Source: an uncultured Porphyromonadaceae bacterium
GTDB lineage: Bacteria > Bacteroidota > Bacteroidia > Bacteroidales > Muribaculaceae
DNA: 64,000 nucleotides
Assembly: GCA_945873625.1 (NCBI GenBank)
Contig: CAMCDS010000010.1
Coordinates: 1 to 64,000 of the forward strand
Direction: 5' to 3'
Notes under the pieces: model-generated
What the model was told of the DNA's origin: nothing
The model's input: only the letters and a program-made list of their open reading frames with translations
The model's database searches: none
Made by a program: the position numbers and the translations under genes
Part shown: positions 1 through 8,488 of the stretch, piece by piece
Numbering within the stretch: position 1 is the stretch's first letter
Layout: each line of letters opens with the position of its first letter

Positions 1-43
1 GATTTTTTTATCCTGCCGGTGTGGAAATCTCAAGATTTTTATC

Positions 44-51
44 TAAATTTG
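44..51 (+). promoter_or_regulatory. Putative -7 box upstream of ftsK
   Basis: TAAATTTG matches the Bacteroidetes -7 consensus TAnnTTTG. The -33 position (about 20-24) reads TGTG, a poor match to TTTG. Transcription would start near 58, leaving a leader of about 110 nt before ftsK. The leader has a small perfect hairpin (CGGAC/GTCCG at 73-87) but nothing I recognise as a riboswitch. Confidence 0.5.
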
Positions 52-166
52 CAGTTGCTTTTGCCCTAAGCCCGGACAGAAGGTCCGTCGCTTCGGAAAT
101 GCCGCCGGTCGGACTTTGCTTCGAGAAGGTGCGGCATAGAAAGCGGTAGCATCTACAACTCCCACA

Positions 167-2803
167 ATGGCAACAAACTACGATAATTATAATCCCGAAA
201 TATACTATGGGGAAGAACCCGCCGAATCCCCCGCTCAGGGACGTCGGGCCATCCCGGTAGCCGAGACTGAAAACAGCGGCGGACAGAAACCTACCCCGCG
301 CGGTAAGAACGGCAAGAAGCCCAGAAAACCCGCTGCCAAACCGAAAAAGAGTGACAACACGCCGTCATTCGCCGAGAGAGTGAAGGCCGCAGCCACATCG
401 CTCAACGTCCGTCTGGTGGTGGGCATATTCCTCGGTCTGTTCGGCGTATATCTCTCCATCTCCTTCATCTCCTATTTCAACAACTGCATCAACGACATGG
501 CGGCCATCGAATCGGCCACCATAGGGGCAGCCAAAAGCATCAGGAATGCCGGGGGCGAAGGCGGCGCACGTCTTGCCGACTTCCTCATAAACCGGAGTTT
601 CGGACTCGGTTCGCTTGTCATAATCTTCTGGCTTGTGGCAATGAGCCTAAAGTTGCTGGCCGGCCGCCCGAAATTCAAGAGCGTCGATTTCACCATCAAG
701 TGCATCGTAGCTCTTCTGATTATATCAATGATCGTAGGACTCACCACGATAGCCTCCGGTAGCCCCATCAACTGGGGCGGATACGATGGGCGCTACGTCA
801 ACGAGTTTATAATCAGCTTCGTGGGCTGGTCAGGCGCCGTGATGGTATGTCTATTCCTGATAGTGGTGTTTGTGGCTATCTGCCTGCGCGACATAATCAA
901 GTGGGCAATGAAGATCAAGCGCCGCAGAGACGCCCGGCTGGCTGAGATACGCGAGGCAAAAGAGGAGGAACGCCGCCGCCTTGCCGTAATAGAGGAGATG
1001 GCCCTGCAGGAGCGCATCGATGCCGCCAATGCCGGCGAACATAAAGTGCAGACTGAGGAAGAGACTACCGAAGACGCGCCGGTCAGCTTCGACGGTGAGG
1101 ATGAATGTCATGAGCACGTTTACGCTGACCCTGAGTATTCCATAGAGGATGATCCGGCCGCCTGTGCCCCGGCTGAGGAAACCGCTGACGCAGATGCCGC
1201 CGGCAAGACATCGGTCTCCGATAAACCGACATCGGAAGCTGATCCGGAATCAGGACATAAAATGGTGGTCAACGTCAACAGCATCGCCGAGGCCGAGAGA
1301 AAGGCCGTGAAGGAGCGTACATCCTACGGCTATACTTTCCCTCCCACGGAGCTTCTACGGCCGGGTGAGTCGAGAGTGAGCGTAGACCGCGAGGAGCAGG
1401 ACGAAAACCAGCAGCGCATCAGGAAGACGCTGCTTGACTTCGGAATACCCATCACGCAGATTACCGCCACGGTCGGTCCGACCGTAACGCTCTATGAGAT
1501 AGTGCCCGACAAAGGTGTGAAAATCGCCCGTATAAGAAATCTCGTCGACGACATCGCCCTCTCGCTGGCCGCGAAAGGCGTGCGAATCATCGCCCCGATT
1601 CCTGGCAAAGGCACAGTGGGTATAGAAGTGGCCAACAAAGACCCTCAGGTGGTGTCGATGCGCACGGTGCTCCAGAGCAGAAAGTATGCCGACTGCCGCT
1701 ATAAGCTGCCGATTGCCCTCGGCTCCACTATCAGCAACGAGGTCTACATCGCAGACCTCGCAAAGATGCCCCATCTGCTTGTAGCCGGTGCCACTGGACA
1801 GGGTAAGTCGGTAGGTCTTAACGCGATAATAGCTTCGCTGCTTTACCGCAAACGTCCCGACGAGCTCAAATTCGTGATGGTAGACCCCAAGATGGTGGAG
1901 TTCAGCCTGTATGCCACCATCGAGCAGCATTATCTCGCCAAACTGCCCGGTGAGGAAGACGCCATCATCACCGACATGAAAAAGGCTGCCGAGACGCTTC
2001 TCTCCCTATGCGTGGAGATGGATGCACGCTATCAGCTCCTGAAAGGGAACTCGCGCAATGTGGAAGAATACAACGAAAAGGTGCTTTCAGGAAAACTCAA
2101 TTCCCTCGACGGGCACCGTTACCTCCCCTATATAGTGGTGATAGTCGACGAGTTTGCCGACCTTCTCATGACAGTAGGCAAGGAGGTGGAGAAACCCATC
2201 GCCCGTCTGGCGCAGAAGGCGCGTGCCGTGGGCATCCACGTGATTATCGCCACACAGCGCCCCTCGACCGACGTTATCACCGGCGTGATTAAAGCCAACT
2301 TCCCCGCCCGCATAGCCTTCAAGGTGTCATCGGGCGTCGACAGCAAGACGATTCTCGACACAACCGGTGCCCAGCAGCTGATAGGACGCGGCGACATGCT
2401 TGCGAGCAACAATTCGGAAATCACCCGCGTACAGTGTGCGTTTATCGATACCCCCGAAGTGGAGGAGATATGCGAATATATCGCATCGCAGCCCCACGCT
2501 CCCGGCCCGTACATCCTTCCCGAACCGGAAGCCTCTCCTGCCGATGAAGCCGCCGGAGGATTCGGCCCCGCCGACGACCTCGACCCCCTCTTCAAGGATG
2601 TGGCCCGGAAGGTGGTGAACGGCAACAATGCCTCAACCTCGAGCATACAGCGCCTCTACTCTATCGGCTACAACCGCGCCGGGCGCATCATGGACCAGCT
2701 CGAACGCGCCGGAATAGTAGGCCCCGCCACCGGCGGCAAAGTGCGAAGCGTGCTTGTCGATATGGTTTCGCTCGAACAGATACTTGAAGGGAAAGGGGTG
2801 TGA
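167..2803 (+). CDS. ftsK: DNA translocase FtsK
   Basis: Septal DNA pump that moves chromosome termini through the closing septum and supports dimer resolution. About 75 basic, Pro/Lys-rich residues precede four membrane segments (roughly residues 80-250). A charged helical linker follows, then the motor. Walker A GATGQGKS is at 541-548 and Walker B IVVIVDE at about 656-662. The C-terminal winged-helix gamma domain (about 806-870, with SIQRLYSIGYNRAGRIMDQL) is complete, so the protein is full length for the family at 878 aa. It is first in a same-strand run reaching the LuxR-type gene at 8.4 kb. The LolA-like gene follows after about 50 nt, a pairing I recall from other Bacteroidales. Assignment is secure. 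Confidence 0.97.
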   Translation: MATNYDNYNPEIYYGEEPAESPAQGRRAIPVAETENSGGQKPTPRGKNGKKPRKPAAKPKKSDNTPSFAERVKAAATSLNVRLVVGIFLGLFGVYLSISFISYFNNCINDMAAIESATIGAAKSIRNAGGEGGARLADFLINRSFGLGSLVIIFWLVAMSLKLLAGRPKFKSVDFTIKCIVALLIISMIVGLTTIASGSPINWGGYDGRYVNEFIISFVGWSGAVMVCLFLIVVFVAICLRDIIKWAMKIKRRRDARLAEIREAKEEERRRLAVIEEMALQERIDAANAGEHKVQTEEETTEDAPVSFDGEDECHEHVYADPEYSIEDDPAACAPAEETADADAAGKTSVSDKPTSEADPESGHKMVVNVNSIAEAERKAVKERTSYGYTFPPTELLRPGESRVSVDREEQDENQQRIRKTLLDFGIPITQITATVGPTVTLYEIVPDKGVKIARIRNLVDDIALSLAAKGVRIIAPIPGKGTVGIEVANKDPQVVSMRTVLQSRKYADCRYKLPIALGSTISNEVYIADLAKMPHLLVAGATGQGKSVGLNAIIASLLYRKRPDELKFVMVDPKMVEFSLYATIEQHYLAKLPGEEDAIITDMKKAAETLLSLCVEMDARYQLLKGNSRNVEEYNEKVLSGKLNSLDGHRYLPYIVVIVDEFADLLMTVGKEVEKPIARLAQKARAVGIHVIIATQRPSTDVITGVIKANFPARIAFKVSSGVDSKTILDTTGAQQLIGRGDMLASNNSEITRVQCAFIDTPEVEEICEYIASQPHAPGPYILPEPEASPADEAAGGFGPADDLDPLFKDVARKVVNGNNASTSSIQRLYSIGYNRAGRIMDQLERAGIVGPATGGKVRSVLVDMVSLEQILEGKGV

Positions 2804-2856
2804 ACGGCAGGCAGGGATGCAACATACACCCGCAGCTCTACGTTGAATCATATAAT

Positions 2857-3474
2857 ATGGAAAAACATTTAAGACTCATATTCCTATCGCTGCTGCTCGT
2901 CCTTTCGGTTTCGGCCGTTCAGGCTCAGACAGCCGCACAGATACTCAGGCGGGCTTCGGCCAAAGTGATGAAGTCGGGCAGCGTCTCGGCCGAGTTCACG
3001 TATTCAGGCGCGGGACACAACGGCGCCGGATCGCTGACGGCCAGCGGACGGAAGTTCAAGGTATCGACGCCCGGCTTCTCGGCATGGTACGACGGTACCA
3101 ACCTCTGGACATACGCCGTATCGTCGAAGGAGACCACCCTCGTGCATCCCTCCGCATCCGAGCTTGCCGAGACCAATCCCCTCCTCTATCTATCGTCAGC
3201 CGCCGGAGGCAACTGCTCGTTTGCCAAAGGCGACAGCAAGGTCCGGCGCGTGATAACCGTTACGCCCAAAAGCCGCAAGGAGGGATACAGGAGCGCCACG
3301 GTGGAACTTAACGGCAAGACACTCCTCCCCTCAAGAATAACGGTGAAGTCGACCGACGGAAGCACGGTGAGCGTCAACATCCGGCGCATCACCCTAGGAA
3401 AAGCGCTCCCGGCCTCGAATTTCACCTATCCCAAAAACAAATACCCCAAAATTAAGATTATAGACTTAAGGTAG
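2857..3474 (+). CDS. LolA-like outer-membrane lipoprotein carrier
   Basis: Likely a periplasmic carrier that shuttles lipoproteins to the outer membrane. I start at the ATG at 2857, which gives a clean signal peptide (LIFLSLLLVLSVSAVQAQ, cleavage after the QA near residue 23). A longer reading from a GTG at 2800 overlapping the ftsK stop adds a hydrophilic stretch that would spoil it. Mature protein: helix TAAQILRRASAKVMKSGSVS, then beta-rich sequence with the LolA-style WYDGTNLWTYAVSSKETTLV. Length (205 aa) fits LolA. Sequence identity to proteobacterial LolA is low in this phylum, so the family call rests on layout and the position after ftsK. Confidence 0.78.
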   Translation: MEKHLRLIFLSLLLVLSVSAVQAQTAAQILRRASAKVMKSGSVSAEFTYSGAGHNGAGSLTASGRKFKVSTPGFSAWYDGTNLWTYAVSSKETTLVHPSASELAETNPLLYLSSAAGGNCSFAKGDSKVRRVITVTPKSRKEGYRSATVELNGKTLLPSRITVKSTDGSTVSVNIRRITLGKALPASNFTYPKNKYPKIKIIDLR

Positions 3475-3530
3475 ACTCAGGGCCGACGCCCTGCCTCGCC
3501 TTATAAAACCACATCACAACTTCAATACAC

Positions 3531-4481
3531 ATGGCAGAGACTACAAAAACCAGAGTTCTTATCATCGGTTCAGGCCCGGCAGGCTACACCGCCGGCATCT
3601 ATGCATCGCGCGCCAATCTCGCCCCCGTGGTCTACGAGGGCCATCAGCCCGGCGGACAGCTCACCCAGACTTCTGAAATCGAAAACTTCCCCGGATTCCC
3701 CGAGGGCGTGCAGGGAAGCGAGATGATGGATCTCATCCGCAAGCAGGCAATACGCTTCGGAGCCGACATCCGTTCGCGCATCATCAAGAAAGTCGACTTC
3801 TCGAAGCGTCCTTTCGAATGTGTCGACGACCATGGCGACATCGTAGTGGCCGACACGGTCATCATCAGCACAGGTGCGTCGGCCAAATATCTCGGCCTGC
3901 CCGACGAAGAGAAATACCGCGGCATGGGAGTCAGCGCCTGCGCCACCTGCGACGGATTCTTCTATCGCAAGCGCAACGTGGCCGTGGTGGGCGGCGGCGA
4001 CACCGCCTGCGAGGAAGCCCTCTACCTCTCCACCATCGCCAAGAAGGTATATATGATCGTGCGCAAGGACTATCTCCGTGCATCCGACGTGATGAAGAAG
4101 CGCGTCATGGAGCGTGAGAACATCGAGGTGCTCTTCAACTGCAACACCGAAGGCCTCTTCGGCGACGGAGCTGTGGAAGGCGCCCACCTTGTCCGCCATC
4201 TCGGCAAGCCCGAAGAGGAGCACTTCGACATCGAAATCGACGGCTTCTTCCTCGGCATCGGCCACAACCCCAACACCGAAATCTTCCGCGGCCAGATCGA
4301 CCTCGACGAGGAAGGCTACATCATCACCAAGGCTCCCACGACGGCCACCAACGTGGTTGGTGTGTTTGCCGCAGGCGACTGCGCCGACCCCATCTACCGC
4401 CAGGCAATCGCCGCCGCCGGCACCGGATGCCGCGCTGCGCTCGATGCCGAGAAATTCCTCATGAAAGCCGACGAACTATGA
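3531..4481 (+). CDS. trxB: Thioredoxin-disulfide reductase
   Basis: Cytoplasmic FAD/NADPH enzyme that reduces thioredoxin. The FAD-binding GSGPAGYTAGIY is near the N-terminus, the redox CATC is at residues 137-140, and the NADPH-binding GGGDTACEEA follows. A late GVFAAGDCAD closes the FAD site. At 316 aa it is the usual length for low-molecular-weight TrxR. The stop codon overlaps the next gene's start (ATGA), so the two are translationally coupled. A thioredoxin gene (trxA) lies 5 kb downstream on the other strand and is a likely substrate. Confidence 0.96.
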   Translation: MAETTKTRVLIIGSGPAGYTAGIYASRANLAPVVYEGHQPGGQLTQTSEIENFPGFPEGVQGSEMMDLIRKQAIRFGADIRSRIIKKVDFSKRPFECVDDHGDIVVADTVIISTGASAKYLGLPDEEKYRGMGVSACATCDGFFYRKRNVAVVGGGDTACEEALYLSTIAKKVYMIVRKDYLRASDVMKKRVMERENIEVLFNCNTEGLFGDGAVEGAHLVRHLGKPEEEHFDIEIDGFFLGIGHNPNTEIFRGQIDLDEEGYIITKAPTTATNVVGVFAAGDCADPIYRQAIAAAGTGCRAALDAEKFLMKADEL

Positions 4482-4909
4482 TTTCCGGAGAGAAACAGCT
4501 GCTCCTCGACCGGCGCTATCTGCGCATGGCCCGCATCTGGGCAGAGAACTCATATTGCGAGCGCCGTCGCGTAGGCGCGCTTCTGGTCAAGGACAAGATG
4601 ATTATCTCCGACGGATACAACGGTACCCCGGCGGGCTTCGACAATGTGTGCGAAGACCCGTCGGGCACCACCTACCCCTACGTGCTCCACGCCGAAGCAA
4701 ACGCCATAACCAAAGTGGCGCAAAGCAACAATTCGAGCCTCGGAAGCACCCTCTACGTCACTACCAGCCCCTGCATGGAGTGTTCGAAACTTATTATTCA
4801 GGCAGGGATCAGAAGAGTGGTCTTCTCCGAACTCTACCGCATCACAGACGGCATCGACCTGCTCCGCAAGGCAGGCGTGGAGGTGGACCACATCACTATT
4901 GAAGAATGA
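4478..4909 (+). CDS. Deoxycytidylate (dCMP) deaminase
   Basis: Converts dCMP to dUMP, feeding thymidylate synthesis. The zinc site is complete: HAE at residues 71-73 and PCMEC at 98-102, with the glutamate as proton shuttle. The start is the ATG overlapping the trxB stop (ATGA). A longer in-frame reading into trxB would only add trxB-derived sequence. Length of 143 aa fits the ComEB/dCMP deaminase family, and the NGTPAGFDN segment is typical of it. Its own stop overlaps the start of the next gene, again ATGA. Confidence 0.92.
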   Translation: MISGEKQLLLDRRYLRMARIWAENSYCERRRVGALLVKDKMIISDGYNGTPAGFDNVCEDPSGTTYPYVLHAEANAITKVAQSNNSSLGSTLYVTTSPCMECSKLIIQAGIRRVVFSELYRITDGIDLLRKAGVEVDHITIEE

Positions 4910-6525
4910 AGCAGAAGAAGAACATCGCTCTGGTGTCCCTGCCGTTCGTGCTCACGGCCGGAATGGTGGCCGGCATCTTCATCGGCAAGGTGATGAATAC
5001 CCAGAGACTCTCTCCGGCGCAGGAGAAATTCATGTCGCTGCTGGGACTTATCGACGAGGAATATGTCGACGAAATCAATGTCGACAGTCTTCTCGAGGAG
5101 GCTCTGCCCGACCTTTTCGCGCACCTCGACCCTCATTCGGTCTATATCCCCAAAAGCGAACTGACATCGGTCAATCAGGAACTCGACAACAGTTTCAGCG
5201 GAGTCGGCATCTCGTTTCAGATGCTGGGCGATTCAGTAGTAGTGGTCGAGGTAGTGCCGGGCGGACCGGCTGAGAAAGTCGGCATCATGGCCGGCGACCG
5301 CATTGTGAGCGCCAACGGCATCTCGCTGGCAGGACCGGAAGTTACCACCGATTCGGTCTACCGCACACTCCGCGGCAAGGAGGGCACCAAAGCGCTTCTG
5401 AAGGTCAAGCGCCAGAATTCGCGCAAGCTGCTCGACTTCGACGTGGTGAGGGGGAAAATACCCGTCAACAGCGTCGACGCCATCTATACAGCCGCGCCCG
5501 GAGTCGGCTATCTGAGGGTAGGCAAGTTCGGTACGGGCACCTACGACGAGTTCTTCAACGCACTCAACTCCCTTAAATCGAAAGGGGCTTCACGGTTCAT
5601 AGTCGACCTGCGCGGCAACACGGGCGGATACATGGACCAGGCCATACTCATGGCCAACGAGTTTCTGCCCCGCGGAAGCATGATAGTCTACAGCAAAGGG
5701 CGCCTGCCTATCAACGAAAGCGTCGGAGTAGCCGACGGCAACGGTGCCTTCCAGGACGCCGAGCTTGTGGTGCTCATCGACGAATACAGCGCTTCGGCAT
5801 CCGAGATTTTCGCCGGCGCAATCCAGGACAACGATCGCGGTCTCGTGATAGGCCGCCGTTCGTTCGGCAAGGGACTCGTGCAGAACCAGACGCTGCTCCC
5901 CGACTCCTCGGCCGTAAGGCTGACAGTGGCCCGCTACTTCACCCCCTCCGGAAGATGCATCCAGAAGGAATACAAGCGTGGATCCGACGGAAAATACGAG
6001 ATGGATATAGTCGACAGATACAACCACGGAGAGTTCTACAATCCCGACAGCATCCGCCTCGACAAGAGCAAACGCTTCACCACCGTCGGCGGCCGCACAG
6101 TCTACGGAGGCGGAGGAATCATGCCCGACATCTTCGTGGCGCAAGACACCACCGGCTACACCTCATACTACATCAATGCCGTCAACAGCGGCCTGATTCA
6201 GAAATTCGCTTTTCAGGTAGTGGAGAAGTACCGTCCGGTGCTCAAAGGGGTAAAGACGCTCCAGCAGCTCAACGGAGTGATTCCGCGCGACAACACCCTG
6301 CTCGAGAACTTCGTGGCCTACGCCGCGGCCAACGGTCTTCCCGCCCGCTGGTATTACATCAACATGTCGCGCGACCAACTGCTGTCGCAGATAAAGTCGG
6401 TGATAGCCCGCGACGTGCTCGGATACAGCGATTTCATCCGCAGCCTCAACCAGAGCGACCCGACGGTTATCAAGGCCGTGGAGGCGCTTACCGAGGGGAA
6501 GTCGCCGGTAGTGATAAAGAAATAG
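4906..6525 (+). CDS. S41 family C-terminal processing peptidase (CtpA-like)
   Basis: Membrane-anchored periplasmic serine protease. It has an N-terminal signal anchor (LPFVLTAGMVAGIFIGKV, residues 10-27) and a PDZ domain at about 85-170 (GVGISFQM, GPAEKVGIMAGDRI). The S41 fold carries Ser297 within SASASE and Lys322 within SFGKG. Their 25-residue spacing matches the Ser/Lys dyad of D1-processing proteases. A roughly 150-residue C-terminal extension is usual in Bacteroidetes members. It is coupled by a 4-nt overlap to the dCMP deaminase. Substrates cannot be read from sequence. Confidence 0.93.
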   Translation: MKQKKNIALVSLPFVLTAGMVAGIFIGKVMNTQRLSPAQEKFMSLLGLIDEEYVDEINVDSLLEEALPDLFAHLDPHSVYIPKSELTSVNQELDNSFSGVGISFQMLGDSVVVVEVVPGGPAEKVGIMAGDRIVSANGISLAGPEVTTDSVYRTLRGKEGTKALLKVKRQNSRKLLDFDVVRGKIPVNSVDAIYTAAPGVGYLRVGKFGTGTYDEFFNALNSLKSKGASRFIVDLRGNTGGYMDQAILMANEFLPRGSMIVYSKGRLPINESVGVADGNGAFQDAELVVLIDEYSASASEIFAGAIQDNDRGLVIGRRSFGKGLVQNQTLLPDSSAVRLTVARYFTPSGRCIQKEYKRGSDGKYEMDIVDRYNHGEFYNPDSIRLDKSKRFTTVGGRTVYGGGGIMPDIFVAQDTTGYTSYYINAVNSGLIQKFAFQVVEKYRPVLKGVKTLQQLNGVIPRDNTLLENFVAYAAANGLPARWYYINMSRDQLLSQIKSVIARDVLGYSDFIRSLNQSDPTVIKAVEALTEGKSPVVIKK

Positions 6526-6577
6526 CAAACCCGTGCCTTCCTGACGGGAACGGCTCTGAAAAGATACAAAAACAGTT

Positions 6578-7126
6578 ATGGAAAAACATGAAATCAGAAA
6601 GAAGATAAAGTCGCTCCGCACCATGCTGTCGGATGCCGAGAAGCAGGCGGCGGCCGACAGAGTGTTCGAACGCCTTGAAAAGACGGCGGCGTTTCTCATG
6701 GCCGAAAAGATACTGATGTATCACTCGCTGCCCGACGAGCTCACCACTCACGCCTTCCTCAAGAAGTGGGGACAACGCAAGCGGTTTTTCCTCCCCCGCG
6801 TCAACGGTGTGAACCTCGATATCCTCCCTTACAGCGAGTCGCGCCTTGAGCTCGGTTCGTTCCATATCGAAGAGCCTACCGGCGACGACTGCGTGGATCC
6901 GGCTGAAATAGAGGTGATAGTGGTGCCCGCCGTGGCCTACGACCGCAACGGCAACCGCCTCGGACGCGGCAAAGGATTCTACGACCGTCTGCTCGGCACT
7001 ACCAAAGCTGTGAAAATCGGCGTCGGATATGACTTCCAACTGTTCGACGCACTGCCCACCGAGAGCCACGACATCCCGGTTGACATTGTAATCACGGAGT
7101 CGGAACACATCATAATCAGACACTGA
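6578..7126 (+). CDS. 5-formyltetrahydrofolate cyclo-ligase
   Basis: ATP-dependent conversion of 5-formyl-THF to 5,10-methenyl-THF, recycling folate in the cytoplasm. The signature GRGKGFYDRLL sits at about residues 130-140, preceded by IVVPAVAYDRNGNRLG, which places the family without doubt. The N-terminal RKKIKSLR resembles the usual ATP-binding start. It lies 52 nt after the protease gene and 3 nt before the hemerythrin-like gene, so it is probably in the same transcript. Confidence 0.94.
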   Translation: MEKHEIRKKIKSLRTMLSDAEKQAAADRVFERLEKTAAFLMAEKILMYHSLPDELTTHAFLKKWGQRKRFFLPRVNGVNLDILPYSESRLELGSFHIEEPTGDDCVDPAEIEVIVVPAVAYDRNGNRLGRGKGFYDRLLGTTKAVKIGVGYDFQLFDALPTESHDIPVDIVITESEHIIIRH

Positions 7127-7129
7127 AAC

Positions 7130-7816
7130 ATGTACACCGCTTCGACTCGTCTGGCCGACGTCATCTTCGGCGACTACACGGTCATCACATTGCTCAACCG
7201 GTTCGGAATCACCCTCGGCGTCGGCGACCAGAGCATCGGAGCCATCTGCGCGGAGCGGGGTATCGACACCGCTTTCTTCACCACGCTGCTTAATATCTAT
7301 ACCGGTTCGTCGTGCCGTCAGGCCGACGGTATCGGTATGGATTTCATTAAGCCCACTATCGAATACCTCAAATCGTCGAACGACTACTACGCCGACACCG
7401 CGCTTCCGAACATCGAGCGTCATTTCCGCGCCCTTCACGACAGGAGCGTGGCCGAAAACAATCTCGAGTTTCTCTGGATCTTTTTCCAGGAGTTGAAGAC
7501 GGAGCTTCATTCCCGCATCAGATACGACAACGAGAAGCGCTTTCCGCTGCTCTCAGCCATGGCCGACGCACCTACAGGCGATTCATGCGCCGAGCTTGCC
7601 GAATGTCCGGAATGCGACCAGGCCATCGAAGACAAGGTCGACGATCTGACATCGTTCTTCGTAATCCACCTCAGGGGGGAATACGACCAGAATCTATGCA
7701 TGGCGGTGGTTACCTCGCTGATGGCTCTTGAGAAAGACATAAAGCGCAACAACGTGATCCGGCAGCAACTCCTTCGGCAGGCTTCCGGAGCTTTAACCTG
7801 CGATAATCCCGGTTGA
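7130..7816 (+). CDS. Degenerate ScdA/YtfE (RIC)-like hemerythrin-domain protein
   Basis: Residues 10-45 (DVIFGDYTVITLLNRFGITL, then IGAICAERGID) resemble the ScdA_N (DUF542) domain of iron-sulfur repair proteins. The cysteine-containing CCGG-type motif is replaced by GVGD. The rest is helical with scattered ligand-like residues (ERHFRALHD, ELHSRIRYDNEKRFP, FVIHLRGEYDQ). Aligned by eye to YtfE, several of the six di-iron ligands appear missing. It may bind metal differently or be a sensor rather than a repair enzyme. A LuxR-type regulator gene starts one base after its stop, which suggests the two work together. Function is inferred, not shown. Confidence 0.62.
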   Translation: MYTASTRLADVIFGDYTVITLLNRFGITLGVGDQSIGAICAERGIDTAFFTTLLNIYTGSSCRQADGIGMDFIKPTIEYLKSSNDYYADTALPNIERHFRALHDRSVAENNLEFLWIFFQELKTELHSRIRYDNEKRFPLLSAMADAPTGDSCAELAECPECDQAIEDKVDDLTSFFVIHLRGEYDQNLCMAVVTSLMALEKDIKRNNVIRQQLLRQASGALTCDNPG

Positions 7817-7817
7817 C

Positions 7818-8369
7818 ATGGTGCAGACCGACAACGACGTGAGGATTCCCGTAATAGCCGCTGCCGGGCTCAGCCGCTTCGATTGTCTGGCCTTGACCGT
7901 GATTCTTAACAAAGGTGGCATAGAAGCCGAAATTACTCCGGTCAGGAATATAGCGGCCGACTCAGCGGCCGAGGCGAGAATAGTAACTCCGGATGTGCTC
8001 GCTGCCAACATCGACTATCTTCTGGCCCGCAAGGAAACCACAGTGGTGTTTTGCCGCAACCGACCGGCGTCCTCCCCTTTCAGCATCCTCACCCCCGATA
8101 TGGACGACCGGGAGATATGCGAAATGTTTGATTCTGTGATTAAAGCAGCATCTAAGGACGACGACAACGGCGGCCGCCTCTCCACAAGAGAGACCGACGT
8201 ACTGAGGCTCATAGCCAAAGGACTGACAATAAAAGAAATAGGAGAAAAGCTTTGCATCTCGGCCAACACCGTCGCCACACATAGAAAAAACATTTCGTCA
8301 AAACTCGGCATCCGCACCATATCCGGTCTTTCGCTCTATGCCGCTATGAACGGCATCATTAACGACTGA
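7818..8369 (+). CDS. LuxR-type HTH regulator with an atypical receiver-like N-terminus
   Basis: The C-terminal 60 residues are a textbook LuxR/FixJ helix-turn-helix (LSTRETDVLRLIAKGLTIKE, then ISANTVATHRKNISSKLGIR). The N-terminal 115 residues have alternating hydrophobic strands and helices like a response-regulator receiver. They lack the acidic cluster after strand 1 (IPVIAAAGLSRFDCL) and I find no clear phosphoacceptor Asp, so phosphorylation control is unlikely. Its start lies one base after the stop of the hemerythrin-like gene (TGACATG), implying coupled translation and a shared role. It is the last gene of the run; a strong promoter for purM begins 6 bases after its stop. Confidence 0.8.
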   Translation: MVQTDNDVRIPVIAAAGLSRFDCLALTVILNKGGIEAEITPVRNIAADSAAEARIVTPDVLAANIDYLLARKETTVVFCRNRPASSPFSILTPDMDDREICEMFDSVIKAASKDDDNGGRLSTRETDVLRLIAKGLTIKEIGEKLCISANTVATHRKNISSKLGIRTISGLSLYAAMNGIIND

Positions 8370-8374
8370 CGCAT

Positions 8375-8405
8375 TTTGTTTTCTCCCGAAATTAAGCTAA
8401 CTTTG
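8375..8405 (+). promoter_or_regulatory. Promoter of purM
   Basis: TTTG at 8375-8378, a 19-bp spacer, then TAACTTTG at 8398-8405: a full match to the Bacteroidetes consensus. Predicted start is near 8412. The leader (about 77 nt) can pair AGGCCG (8416-8421) with CGGCCT (8460-8465). It matches no riboswitch I recognise. Confidence 0.85.
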
Positions 8406-8488
8406 CACCGGTTTTAGGCCGCTCTCCCTTCTGAATCTCCTCGGAATCGTGGAATCAGACGGCCTGCCTCAAAAGTGATAAAACCCAG

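Noticed and set aside
2800..2856. Longer start (GTG) for the LolA-like gene overlapping the ftsK stop
   Set aside because: It would place 19 polar residues ahead of a normal signal peptide. The ATG at 2857 gives the usual exported form.
3478..3493. CAGGGC/GCCCTG hairpin between the LolA-like gene and trxB as a terminator
   Set aside because: A 6-bp stem without a T-run. At most a weak attenuator; the gene run appears to continue through it.
8412..8488. Riboswitch in the purM leader
   Set aside because: Only a short AGGCCG/CGGCCT pairing is visible. It lacks the conserved cores of the purine and other riboswitches I know, and no terminator or start-masking stem follows.
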